Positions 1 to 6,324 of a DNA stretch of 6,324 nt are shown here, one piece after another; positions within the stretch are counted from its first letter, which is position 1, and every line of letters begins with the position of its first letter. This stretch comes from Magnetovibrio sp. Its GTDB lineage: Bacteria > Pseudomonadota > Alphaproteobacteria > Rhodospirillales > Magnetovibrionaceae. The stretch is taken from positions 1 to 6,324 of the forward strand of contig JAESUA010000369.1 of the NCBI GenBank assembly GCA_016763255.1, written 5' to 3'. Both the position numbers and the translations under genes were made by a program. Under the pieces are notes generated by a model, which worked only from the letters and a program-made list of their open reading frames with translations, did not search any database and had not been told where the DNA came from.

Positions 1-180
1 ATCGTCCAGATGCCGGGCGGGGTTCCGGTTGGAACCTTGGCCATCGGCAAACCCGGTGCGATCAACGCGGGACTGTTTGCCGCCAGCATCGTCGCCCTTC
101 AAGATAATACAATTGCTGCTAAGCTTGAAGAATGGCGCGCCGATCAAACCGCTGACGTCGCCCAAGAACCCACTGATTAA
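1..180 (+). CDS. purE: 5-(carboxyamino)imidazole ribonucleotide mutase PurE, C-terminal part
   Basis: This is the last 59 codons of purE, open from the left edge and ending in TAA. PurE moves the carboxylate of N5-CAIR to carbon 4 to give CAIR in cytosolic de novo purine synthesis. The visible part contains [23 protein letters not shown] sequence (residues about 5 to 24 of the fragment), the conserved glycine-rich stretch near the end of class I PurE, followed by the usual C-terminal helix and a short acidic polar tail. The next gene is purK, 24 bases downstream on the same strand, whose enzyme makes the PurE substrate. That pairing strongly supports the call. The N-terminal catalytic part lies outside the window, so intactness of the gene cannot be judged. 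Confidence 0.93.
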   Translation: MVQMPGGVPVGTLAIGKPGAINAGLFAASIVALQDNTIAAKLEEWRADQTADVAQEPTD

Positions 181-204
181 GACCCCACCAATTTAGACAG
201 GTAT

Positions 205-1323
205 ATGACCGTGCAAGACCCCAACGAACCCATCAAACCCGGCTCCGTCATCGGCATCATCGGCGGCGGCCAATTGGGTCGCATGACCGCCGTCGCGGCG
301 GCTGAACTGGGCTATCGTGTGCACGTCTTCACCCCCGAAGAAAACAGCCCCACCGCCCAAGTGTGCGAACACGCCACCGTCGCCGCATATGACGACCAAG
401 ACGCCATCGAGGCTTTCGGCCAAAATGTTGATGTGGTGACGTTCGAATTTGAAAACGTCCCCGCTGAGACCGTGCGCCATCTTTCCCAACTGGCACCGGT
501 GCGCCCCAGCTGGGAATGCTTGGCGGTATCCCAAGACCGGGTGAAGGAAAAAACCTTCTGCAACGATTTAGGCATTGAAACCGCGCCGTGGAAAGAAGTC
601 ACCAACCCCATGGAGCTGTCCGTGGCAATGGCCGAAATCGGCACCCCAGCGGTGCTCAAAACCACCCGCATGGGCTACGACGGCAAGGGTCAGGTGCGCA
701 TTCATGCAGACACCGACCCCAATCAAGCCTGGGAACAGTTGGGCGGCGGCCCAGCCATCCTTGAAGGTTTCATCAATTTTGAGTTGGAAATTTCGGTGAT
801 CACCGCACGGCGTCCAAACGGTACCATGGCGTCGTTCGATGTGGTGGAAAACCGCCACAAGGACGGCGTCCTCGACATCACCATCGCCCCCGCCGACATC
901 CCACAAGACCTTGCGGATCGGGCCTGCGCCATCGGCCAGAAAATGGCCGACGCCCTCGATCTGGTGGGCCTGTTGGCGGTGGAGTTATTTGTCACCCATG
1001 ATGACAAAGGCAACGCCCATCTGCTGGTCAATGAAATGGCCCCACGCCCGCACAATTCCGGGCACTGGACCCAAGACGGCTGCAAAACCAGCCAGTTTGA
1101 ACAGTTCGTGCGCGCCGTCACCGGCGTGGCCTTGGGCACGCCGCAACGCCATTGCGACACGGTGATGAAAAACCTTCTGGATGCCGATGCCTTGCTGTGG
1201 GAACAACAACTGTCTGATCCCGACAACAAACTGCACCTCTACGGCAAATCAGAACCGCGCACCGGACGCAAAATGGGCCACATCAACCGGTTGTATACCA
1301 AAGGCAGCCAACCCAAGTGTTAG
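205..1323 (+). CDS. purK: N5-carboxyaminoimidazole ribonucleotide synthase PurK
   Basis: PurK uses ATP and bicarbonate to carboxylate AIR to N5-CAIR, which PurE then converts to CAIR. The 372-residue protein is slightly longer than the usual 355 to 360, through a short polar N-terminal extension. Visible are the N-terminal nucleotide-fold motif IGIIGGGQLGRM (residues 16-27), the ATP-grasp segment KTTRMGYDGKGQ (152-163), the FELEISVITAR strand, and the family signature NEMAPRPHNSGHWTQDG (276-292), which carries the metal- and substrate-binding part of the ATP-grasp fold. The ATG at 205 has a weak AGG upstream, and the glycine-rich motif begins at residue 16, so little room exists for a later start. 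The 24-base gap after purE suggests a single transcript with possible translational coupling. No key residue appears to be missing. Confidence 0.96.
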   Translation: MTVQDPNEPIKPGSVIGIIGGGQLGRMTAVAAAELGYRVHVFTPEENSPTAQVCEHATVAAYDDQDAIEAFGQNVDVVTFEFENVPAETVRHLSQLAPVRPSWECLAVSQDRVKEKTFCNDLGIETAPWKEVTNPMELSVAMAEIGTPAVLKTTRMGYDGKGQVRIHADTDPNQAWEQLGGGPAILEGFINFELEISVITARRPNGTMASFDVVENRHKDGVLDITIAPADIPQDLADRACAIGQKMADALDLVGLLAVELFVTHDDKGNAHLLVNEMAPRPHNSGHWTQDGCKTSQFEQFVRAVTGVALGTPQRHCDTVMKNLLDADALLWEQQLSDPDNKLHLYGKSEPRTGRKMGHINRLYTKGSQPKC

Positions 1324-1452
1324 GTTAGCCCTTAACCCTTTGCGCAAAAACAACATCTCTAAACATTAATTTCGCCAAACCTTAGCGTGCTCAGACCATT
1401 TTCAAGATGCTGCATATTCTAAGGTCATATGAGATTGTGACGGCTTTAAATT
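1324..1452. other. intergenic gap between purK and the sensor kinase gene
   Basis: This 129-base, AT-rich gap separates two genes on the same strand. Just after the purK stop there is a 5-bp stem (GGTTA / TAACC, 1323-1337), but it has no following T run and is too weak to call a terminator. A 7-bp inverted repeat, ACCTTAG (1379-1385) and CTAAGGT (1419-1425), flanks 33 bases. It could be an operator, but about one such pair is expected in every two gaps of this size by chance. No -35/-10 pair with good spacing stands out. Because the kinase gene has its own long leader and different composition, a separate promoter here is likely but not identified. Confidence 0.4.
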
Positions 1453-3744
1453 ATGAACCATGACCCAAACTTCAGCATTGATTTGAATGGCACGACAAAG
1501 CATAAGTTTTCACGCCAAATCTCTACCTATATGCAGCAGGTCACCATTATGGGGACCGGTATTCTCATCCTGTTTTTCGGTATCTTGACCTTGCTCTACA
1601 GTGAGGGAACGAAATTGGTAGAGCGCGACACGCCACTTCTCACCGCAAGTATCAATGTGCAGGTGCAAATCGGAGAATTTCACCTTTGGTTTGAGGAAAT
1701 GCTTCAAGGAGATGCGTCCCTCACCGAGGATGCCGTTTGGGCATATATTGATGTGGCGGACGACACGATCCATACCATGTTGGCTGGCAGCGTAACGCCA
1801 AAAAGTGTATTCCCCCGCCTAGAAGATCCGCAGCTGATTCCCATTCTCAAGCACACCGAAAAACTCATTCATGAGCTCAAGGGGATCGCAACATCTCGTC
1901 TTCAAAACCGTGCATCCAGCTTGGCCGGAAGCCAAGTTGATCAACGTTTTGATTCCATATATTTAGAAATTGTTGAAAATTCAAAGTTGCTCACAAAGAA
2001 GCTGTCGTTGTTGATTGACAAACGATATCAACAGTATCGTGTCCTCATCATCGTTCTTGGCGGCATCGCATTCATTATTTTTATTTTGGGCGGATGGTTT
2101 TTTCTACGGCTTGAACGCCATCGCCAAGCGGCAGAACATAAACTTAACGACGCCAATAAAGAACTGGACTTGACGGTTCAAAAACGCACGAAGGAACTGG
2201 GCAAAAACATCCGGGAACTCAATTTTCAGAAACTCGCCGTCGATGAACACGCCATCGTCAGCATCACGGACGTCAAAGGCAACATCACTTACACCAATGA
2301 CAAGTTTTGCCAGATCAGTGGTTATTCCCGTGATGAATTGTTGGGCCAGAATCATCGCGTCCTGCTCTCCGATGAACACCCGCCAGAATTTTTTGCCGAT
2401 ATGTGGAAAACGATCGCAAATGGCAAGGTTTGGCAGGGTGAAATCAAAAACAAGCACAAGATCAAAGGGTATTATTGGGTTCGCACAACCATCGTGCCAA
2501 ACTTGAACGCTGAGGGAAAACCTTTCCAATACACCGGCATCCGAACTGAAATCACCGAAAATAAAACACTGGAAGCAAATTTAGCCCTCTCCAAGATAGA
2601 GGCTGACAACTCTAACCAGGCCAAATCTGAATTTTTGTCTTCCATGAGCCATGAGTTGCGCACGCCGATGAACGCCATATTGGGGTTCGCCCAAATGCTT
2701 GAGTTCAATCCCAAGGAACCGCTCACGCAAAACCAAAAGACCAGCGTGACCCATATTATGAAGGGCGGACAGCACCTTCTGGATTTGATCAACCAGGTTC
2801 TCGATCTCGCCAAAATTGAAGCCGGAGAAATGGGCCTGTCTATCGAAGATGTATCGTTTGGCACCATCCTTGATGAATGTCTGCCGCTGATCCAAACAAT
2901 GGCCGACGACCGCGGCATTCAAATCACCGTTAAAGGAGATTTCCATTCTTCACAAAAAATGCGCGCAGACCATACACGCTTAAGGCAAGCATTGCTCAAC
3001 CTGATGAGCAATGCTGTGAAGTACAACAGGCAAAATGGCAAGATCATCATTGATTGTCGTGACACGCGCAGCGCCATGTTTCGCATCTCCATCACCGACA
3101 CCGGTGAGGGTATCTCTAAGAATAAACAGCATCAGTTGTTCAAGCCGTTCAGTCGACTTGGGGCGAAAAATACCGAGATCGAAGGTACCGGCATCGGCCT
3201 AACCATCACCAAAAAAATTATCGAAGGCATGGATGGTCGTATCGGCGTCGATAGCGAGTTCGGCGTAGGATCGACTTTCTGGATAGAACTTCCCTTGAGT
3301 GAACGAAAGCTGATTGACGTAGAAGATACCGGAATTCATGACGCGGATGATGCTGTCAAACGATTGCCCGATATTGACGGCATGGTCCTTTATGTGGAGG
3401 ACAACCCGGCCAATTTACAATTGATGGAAATGATCATCGAGAGCATTGAAGGACTGTCCATGGTCTCGGCCCATAACGCCGAACTGGGCATTGAGTTGGC
3501 CAAGAGCAACAAACCCGACATAATCATTCTTGATATCAACCTTCCCGGTATGGATGGGTTTGCGGCGCTCAAGACACTGCAAGGTCTGGAAAACACCCAG
3601 GATATTCCTGTTGTTGCGCTCAGCGCCAACGCCATGCCCAAAGACATTCGAAAAGGTATCGAGGCTGGCTTCAATAAATACCTGACCAAGCCGATCAAGG
3701 TCGATGAAGTCGTCAGCGCCATCAAGGATCTTGTTAAAAGCTAA
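1453..3744 (+). CDS. membrane-bound hybrid sensor histidine kinase (PAS-HisKA-HATPase-REC)
   Basis: This 763-residue inner-membrane sensor kinase should autophosphorylate on histidine and pass phosphate to its own receiver. Domain order: short cytoplasmic N-terminus; membrane segment about 30-50; periplasmic helical sensor about 51-196; second membrane segment 197-218; charged, probably coiled-coil helix about 219-258; PAS domain about 260-370 (ITYTNDKFCQISGYSRDELLG is its core); HisKA with H-box SMSHELRTPMNA, phosphoacceptor His400; HATPase with N-box (Asn520), G1 DTGEGIS (549-555) and G2 GTGIGL (578-583); REC about 643-763 with Glu649/Asp650, phosphoacceptor Asp694, Ser724 and Lys746. All key residues are present. 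There is no HPt domain, so output would need a separate HPt protein and regulator, neither of which is in view. The ATG at 1453 is the first possible start (in-frame stop at 1447) and has no clear Shine-Dalgarno. The signal is unknown. Confidence 0.95.
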   Translation: MNHDPNFSIDLNGTTKHKFSRQISTYMQQVTIMGTGILILFFGILTLLYSEGTKLVERDTPLLTASINVQVQIGEFHLWFEEMLQGDASLTEDAVWAYIDVADDTIHTMLAGSVTPKSVFPRLEDPQLIPILKHTEKLIHELKGIATSRLQNRASSLAGSQVDQRFDSIYLEIVENSKLLTKKLSLLIDKRYQQYRVLIIVLGGIAFIIFILGGWFFLRLERHRQAAEHKLNDANKELDLTVQKRTKELGKNIRELNFQKLAVDEHAIVSITDVKGNITYTNDKFCQISGYSRDELLGQNHRVLLSDEHPPEFFADMWKTIANGKVWQGEIKNKHKIKGYYWVRTTIVPNLNAEGKPFQYTGIRTEITENKTLEANLALSKIEADNSNQAKSEFLSSMSHELRTPMNAILGFAQMLEFNPKEPLTQNQKTSVTHIMKGGQHLLDLINQVLDLAKIEAGEMGLSIEDVSFGTILDECLPLIQTMADDRGIQITVKGDFHSSQKMRADHTRLRQALLNLMSNAVKYNRQNGKIIIDCRDTRSAMFRISITDTGEGISKNKQHQLFKPFSRLGAKNTEIEGTGIGLTITKKIIEGMDGRIGVDSEFGVGSTFWIELPLSERKLIDVEDTGIHDADDAVKRLPDIDGMVLYVEDNPANLQLMEMIIESIEGLSMVSAHNAELGIELAKSNKPDIIILDINLPGMDGFAALKTLQGLENTQDIPVVALSANAMPKDIRKGIEAGFNKYLTKPIKVDEVVSAIKDLVKS

Positions 3745-3756
3745 ATCGGAGAAACG

Positions 3757-4641
3757 TTAAGCCTGCCCGCTGACACCGCTGTAGCTGGCGGCGGTGGTGG
3801 CGTGGCTGAGACTTTTTTCGATTTCTTGGACCGAGATGCGTTGTTCTTTGACCGCTTGCAGCAATTCGATTTCCAACGCTTGGTTTTTGTCCAAATGCAG
3901 GGACACGGCGTGGCGGATGAAATCTTGAGCCTGGCGGTCGACGCCTTTGTTGGACAACGCGCTGGAGATCAGCTCACGGCGCACCAAAGATGGAAACTTC
4001 AAGACTTCGATGGTCACCAATTTTTTCACCTGCAGCGGTATCAGCTGGGTGGAAAAAATGCGGTCCAGACAATAGCTGTAGATGCCAAAATCGAGCCGTC
4101 CTGCAACCGAGTGGGTGAAATCAACAAAGTCATCGATAAAGGTGCCCGACGACACCCGGCCTTCGATCATCTGGCGCACCACTTCCAAAAATTTACGATA
4201 GCGCGCGCGGGCCGGGTTGAGGTCATCACCCAGCAACGCTTCAAGTTCGCGGATGCGGGCTTCACGAAAACCGGACTGTAGCACCGCCGCCGCCCCTGCG
4301 CGCACCTTCGGCGACAAGGATTGGGTTTCGATCAGCTCGAACAATTCTTCGAACGATTCGCGCCGCACGTCGTCCATACTGGCGGCACGGCGCGCCAGCG
4401 GCACCAATGCGGCACGGGCCACCAAATCATCCTTGGAACAAATCGCTGCCACCGCATGGGCGTCTTTGGGGATGGACAGCTTGCCGGTCGAAAAATCATC
4501 GGTGATGATAAATCGGCCATTAGCCTGAAAGGTCAAATAGCGGCCGATCCTTGAACACGCGACAAAGTGATCGGCAAGGCCGATGCCCTTCATGACATTG
4601 CTTTGCAAATTGGCTTGAGTGCCGTGTGCATTTACACTCAT
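3757..4641 (-). CDS. unrecognised 294-residue helical protein downstream of the COQ9-family gene
   Basis: I do not recognise this family. The protein has no signal peptide or membrane segment and should be cytosolic. Residues about 35-55 look like a short beta-rich stretch (RYLTFQANGRFIITDDF). From about residue 60 to 285 it reads as successive amphipathic helices rich in Leu, Ala, Arg and Glu, reminiscent of an alpha-helical repeat fold, though no repeat unit is clear enough to name. A Cys-Leu-Asp-Arg segment in SYCLDRIFS and a charged run VKKLVTIEVLKFPSLVRREL lie in the middle. The start at 4641 is supported by GGGA 8 bases upstream (complement of 4650-4653); the next ATG, at 4593, has no such site. 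Coding use is convincing because stop-free length, codon pattern and strand agree with def and the COQ9-family gene, which lie upstream with only a 49-base gap. It may be co-transcribed with them, but no function follows from that. It converges on the kinase gene with 12 bases between stops. Confidence 0.8.
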   Translation of the reverse strand: MSVNAHGTQANLQSNVMKGIGLADHFVACSRIGRYLTFQANGRFIITDDFSTGKLSIPKDAHAVAAICSKDDLVARAALVPLARRAASMDDVRRESFEELFELIETQSLSPKVRAGAAAVLQSGFREARIRELEALLGDDLNPARARYRKFLEVVRQMIEGRVSSGTFIDDFVDFTHSVAGRLDFGIYSYCLDRIFSTQLIPLQVKKLVTIEVLKFPSLVRRELISSALSNKGVDRQAQDFIRHAVSLHLDKNQALEIELLQAVKEQRISVQEIEKSLSHATTAASYSGVSGQA

Positions 4642-4690
4642 GAATGAATTCCCATCGCTACGTTCCTCAAGCCACCCTCACTGTTTTCCA

Positions 4691-5359
4691 TTAGTAGCGC
4701 ATTTGAGCGCTGCTTTTGAATTTCATAAACAGGCCGCTCTTCATCACATTGGCGAGCGCATCCATCATCTTAGCCTTCATCGGGGGGAGTTTCAGCACAT
4801 CATCGATGCGCCGCCCCAAAAAGTCCCAGGTATCTTCAAAATTTTCCGACTGATCGTTCAGCCAATACAAAACCGTAGGCCCATAGACAGATGCCAGCAG
4901 CCCGCGCTTGGTGTAGTAGTTGAAATCCGCAGAACGATCCCCGGCCATGTACCAAATGTGATCCACCGTGGTGTGGGTGATCTTCGCCATCAAGCCGAGG
5001 TGCAACGGGTTGGCCAAAACGCTGAGGCCACCGCGCACCGCTTCGCGATGCGGGGCCAAATATTCCAAACGCGCACGAACGCCAAAAACCACCCGGTCGC
5101 GAACGCGCATGCTATCCAAATCCGCGGCCTCCATGGCCTTGATCATTTCACGGTCACAAATGGTCGCAAAAAGGGCAATCGCGTCCACCGCCCCTTCGGG
5201 GAACAAACGCTTGGCGGTGTTGGCATCAAAACCAACATCTAGGGCCCCGGCACTCAGCGCTGCCTCACCCCAGCCATCAAACGCCACATGGGGCGCAGCG
5301 GCCAGCACGATGGCCTCTTTTTTCTCATCGCGAGACATCTTCTTTTTAGCGGCGCTCAT
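4691..5359 (-). CDS. COQ9-family protein (ubiquinone biosynthesis; 'rpsU-divergently transcribed' family)
   Basis: This 222-residue protein matches the bacterial COQ9 family. In eukaryotes COQ9 is a lipid-binding protein with a TetR-like fold that presents ubiquinone intermediates to COQ7; bacterial members are thought to act in the same pathway. Visible landmarks are AFDGWGEAALSAGALDVG (residues 26-43), the helix-turn-helix-like N-terminal part; KRLFPEGAVDAIALF (50-64); LAPHREAVRGGL (101-112); TVDHIWYMAGDRSADFNYYTKR (131-152), the most family-typical stretch; and WDFLGRRIDDVLKL (178-191). A basic, Met-rich C-terminal helix (about 194-219) may touch the membrane, as proposed for the last helix of human COQ9 (inference). 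I chose the ATG at 5359 because AGGAA lies 9 bases upstream and it clears the def stop by 16 bases. An ATG at 5404 would add 15 residues and overlap def by 29 bases. Lying in the def block opposite rpsU fits the family's old name. Confidence 0.9.
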   Translation of the reverse strand: MSAAKKKMSRDEKKEAIVLAAAPHVAFDGWGEAALSAGALDVGFDANTAKRLFPEGAVDAIALFATICDREMIKAMEAADLDSMRVRDRVVFGVRARLEYLAPHREAVRGGLSVLANPLHLGLMAKITHTTVDHIWYMAGDRSADFNYYTKRGLLASVYGPTVLYWLNDQSENFEDTWDFLGRRIDDVLKLPPMKAKMMDALANVMKSGLFMKFKSSAQMRY

Positions 5360-5368
5360 GCACTCAAA

Positions 5369-5373
5369 TTCCT
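5369..5373 (-). promoter_or_regulatory. ribosome binding site deciding the COQ9-family start
   Basis: On the minus strand this reads AGGAA and sits 9 bases before the ATG at 5359. It overlaps the end of the region just beyond the def stop codon, so ribosomes ending def could re-start here. The upstream in-frame ATG at 5404 lies inside def and has no comparable site, which favours the shorter protein. Confidence 0.65.
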
Positions 5374-5375
5374 GT

Positions 5376-5942
5376 CTATTGATCTTCGCCAAGGTTCTCA
5401 TCACTGCGCGTTTGCGGGCCTCGACGAGTCAGTTCCTCGCTGAAACCAAAACGGCTCATATCTTCAATCCGGTAGGGATATAAAATCCCATCCAGATGGT
5501 CACATTCGTGCTGCACCACGCGGGCGTGGAACCCCGTGGCTTCTTGCTCGAAACGTTGACCATCAAGATCATACGCCCAATAGCGAATATGCGTAAAGCG
5601 CGGCACTTCACCCATCATACCGGGAATCGACAAACAGCCTTCCCAACCAAGCTCTTTTTCATCGCTCAACGGCTCGATTTCCGGGTTGATCAGCACCGTG
5701 AGCGGCACGCCTGTGCCCTCCCCGCCCTCGGACCGGTCGCGTTCGGGATAGACCGTAAAAATCACCATGCGCATCGGCATATGAATTTGCGGCGCGGCCA
5801 AACCGGTGCCGCTTGCGTCATGCATGGTATCGATCATGTCTTCGGCCAAAACGGCGATTTCAGGGGCCGTGGGGTCATCAATCGGGGCCGCCACAGCACG
5901 GAGAATCGGGTGGCCCATGCGGGCAATTTTCAAAATGGCCAT
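5376..5942 (-). CDS. def: peptide deformylase
   Basis: Peptide deformylase removes the formyl group from the initiator methionine of new proteins, using a divalent metal, near the ribosome exit. With the chosen start the protein has 188 residues, slightly longer than the typical 165 to 180. All three family motifs are intact: GTGLAAPQI (45-53), EGCLS (101-105, metal ligand Cys103) and QHECDH (144-149, metal ligands His145 and His149, catalytic Glu146). The C-terminal tail, after PYRIEDMSRFGF, is polar and acidic. The ATG at 5942 gives the family-typical beginning MAILKIARMGHPILR; an ATG at 5969 would add nine residues with no family precedent that I know. Upstream signals are weak (CGGA about 6 bases, GGAG 16 bases before the ATG). 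It is not beside fmt in this window, the more common partner of def, so the genome may encode a second deformylase (inference). It starts the minus-strand block that continues into the COQ9-family gene. Confidence 0.95.
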   Translation of the reverse strand: MAILKIARMGHPILRAVAAPIDDPTAPEIAVLAEDMIDTMHDASGTGLAAPQIHMPMRMVIFTVYPERDRSEGGEGTGVPLTVLINPEIEPLSDEKELGWEGCLSIPGMMGEVPRFTHIRYWAYDLDGQRFEQEATGFHARVVQHECDHLDGILYPYRIEDMSRFGFSEELTRRGPQTRSDENLGEDQ

Positions 5943-6058
5943 AATTGTATCCGTATTTCTCCAATCCATAGGCTGCTTTCTTGGCCAAGGCAGCGCGCCC
6001 TGCTCGCCCCCAGCGCTTGAGGGACAATAAAACCACCCCTCGCAAAACCAGCATAAGC

Positions 6059-6087
6059 TTCACATATATACGTACGTGTGGTAGAAC
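6059..6087 (+). promoter_or_regulatory. candidate sigma-70-type promoter for rpsU
   Basis: TTCACA at 6059-6064 (five of six bases of the -35 consensus) is followed by exactly 17 bases and TAGAAC at 6082-6087 (four of six of the -10 consensus). The predicted transcription start is near 6094, giving a leader of about 91 bases before the rpsU start codon. The spacer contains the alternating tatatacgtacgt stretch. This was found by eye; housekeeping promoters in alphaproteobacteria are often poor matches to the consensus, so another start site is possible. Confidence 0.45.
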
Positions 6088-6093
6088 ACGCAT

Positions 6094-6120
6094 CGTTCCG
6101 CCCACTGTGGTGCGGAAACG
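6094..6120 (+). other. hairpin in the rpsU leader
   Basis: TTCCGC (6096-6101) pairs perfectly with GCGGAA (6112-6117). Inside it, CCA (6102-6104) can pair with TGG (6108-6110), leaving a CTG loop and one bulged T. Outside it, CG (6094-6095) can pair with CG (6119-6120) across a bulged A. That is 11 base pairs within 27 bases. No T run follows, so it is not an intrinsic terminator. If the promoter at 6059-6087 is right, this stem sits at the extreme 5' end of the rpsU mRNA, where it could protect the message or act in control. The pairing is seen in the sequence; the role is inferred. Confidence 0.5.
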
Positions 6121-6168
6121 GTTGAAAATCAAGGTTTACGCCTCGGTTTCCAGCTGAAACTTAACTTG

Positions 6169-6174
6169 AAAGGA
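6169..6174 (+). promoter_or_regulatory. ribosome binding site deciding the rpsU GTG start
   Basis: AAAGGA lies 10 bases before the GTG at 6185. Another in-frame GTG at 6176 would leave only one base after the site and would add three residues (M-I-N) not typical of S21, so the GTG at 6185 is preferred. Confidence 0.75.
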
Positions 6175-6184
6175 TGTGATTAAC

Positions 6185-6324
6185 GTGCAAGTTGTCGTTC
6201 GTGATAACAACGTTGATCAGGCGCTGAAAGTTCTTAAGAAGAAGATGCAGCGGGAAGGTATTTTCCGCGAGTTGAAACTTCGCAAGCACTTTGAAAAGCC
6301 CTCTGAAAAACGCGCACGCGAAAA
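6185..6324 (+). CDS. rpsU: 30S ribosomal protein S21 (bS21), N-terminal part
   Basis: This is the first 46 codons of rpsU, running off the right edge. bS21 is a small, very basic protein of the 30S subunit that binds near the platform by the anti-Shine-Dalgarno end of 16S rRNA and helps mRNA recruitment. The reading begins [20 protein letters not shown] and continues through [19 protein letters not shown], the typical alphaproteobacterial form; the full protein is normally about 65 to 75 residues, so perhaps a third is missing. It starts with GTG, supported by AAAGGA 10 bases upstream. The gene is divergent from the def and COQ9-family block and has its own leader of roughly 90 bases if the candidate promoter is right. 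The frame is too short to pass most ORF length cut-offs, but identity by sequence is clear. Confidence 0.95.
   Translation, partial: MQVVVRDNNVDQALKVLKKKMQREGIFRELKLRKHFEKPSEKRARE

Noticed and set aside
723..1229. 168-codon minus-strand open frame opposite purK.
   Set aside because: Low-complexity Ser/Arg/Trp/Cys-rich translation lying wholly within an unmistakable purK gene.
1323..1337. GGTTA / TAACC stem right after the purK stop, considered as a terminator.
   Set aside because: Only five base pairs, three of them A-T, and no T run after it.
1379..1425. Perfect 7-bp inverted repeat ACCTTAG / CTAAGGT with a 33-base spacer upstream of the kinase gene, considered as an operator.
   Set aside because: About 7,700 position pairs exist in the gap and a 7-bp match has a 1 in 16,384 chance, so roughly half a pair is expected at random. 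Nothing else supports regulation there.
4619..5242. 207-codon plus-strand open frame opposite the COQ9-family gene.
   Set aside because: The translation is His- and Arg-rich with no family features, typical of the complement of a G+C-rich gene. The opposite strand encodes a clear COQ9-family protein.
5972..5994. GCTGC ... GCAGC inverted repeat around the palindrome CTTGGCCAAG, just upstream of def.
   Set aside because: The outer 5-bp stem and the inner palindrome do not stack into one good hairpin, and no T run follows on either strand. It may influence def translation but is not supported as a named element.
5496..6020. 174-codon plus-strand open frame opposite def.
   Set aside because: His- and Arg-rich shadow translation; the other strand carries all three peptide deformylase motifs.
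5878..6132. Minus-strand 84-codon open frame upstream of and overlapping def in another frame.
   Set aside because: Most of its second half lies over def coding sequence and its first part lies antisense to the rpsU leader. It has no good ribosome binding site and no recognisable protein character. A short upstream peptide starting inside it cannot be excluded.

Overview
The window looks like chromosomal DNA from an alphaproteobacterium, most likely Rhodospirillales-like. The signs are a COQ9-family ubiquinone-biosynthesis protein next to a peptide deformylase, opposite an rpsU gene (the family's older name was 'rpsU-divergently transcribed protein'), a purE-purK pair, and an S21 sequence of the alphaproteobacterial type. 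The placement is inferred from gene content and protein character; no marker gene was compared.

Layout, left to right. (1) 1-1323, plus strand: the 3' end of purE followed after 24 bases by complete purK, together the two bacterial steps that carboxylate AIR in purine synthesis. (2) 1324-1452: a short AT-rich gap with no convincing terminator or promoter. (3) 1453-3744, plus strand: a large membrane-bound hybrid sensor histidine kinase (two membrane segments around a helical periplasmic sensor, then PAS, HisKA, HATPase and REC), with no separate response regulator or HPt gene in view. (4) 3757-5942, minus strand: three co-oriented genes read in the order def (peptide deformylase), a COQ9-family gene, and an unrecognised 294-residue protein. 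The last converges on the kinase gene with only 12 bases between stops. (5) 5943-6184: the divergent control region between def and rpsU, holding a plausible sigma-70-type promoter for rpsU and a hairpin at the predicted 5' end of its mRNA. (6) 6185-6324, plus strand: the first 46 codons of rpsU, cut by the window edge.

Most of the window is housekeeping: purine synthesis, N-terminal methionine processing, ubiquinone synthesis and translation. The kinase is the accessory-looking piece. Its base composition is visibly richer in A+T than that of purK, and its signal and partners cannot be read from the window. No mobile element, CRISPR array, tRNA, rRNA or defence system was found, and I do not see a previously undescribed system here. 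The points most worth following up are the unrecognised protein downstream of COQ9, the kinase's sensor domain, and the rpsU leader hairpin.
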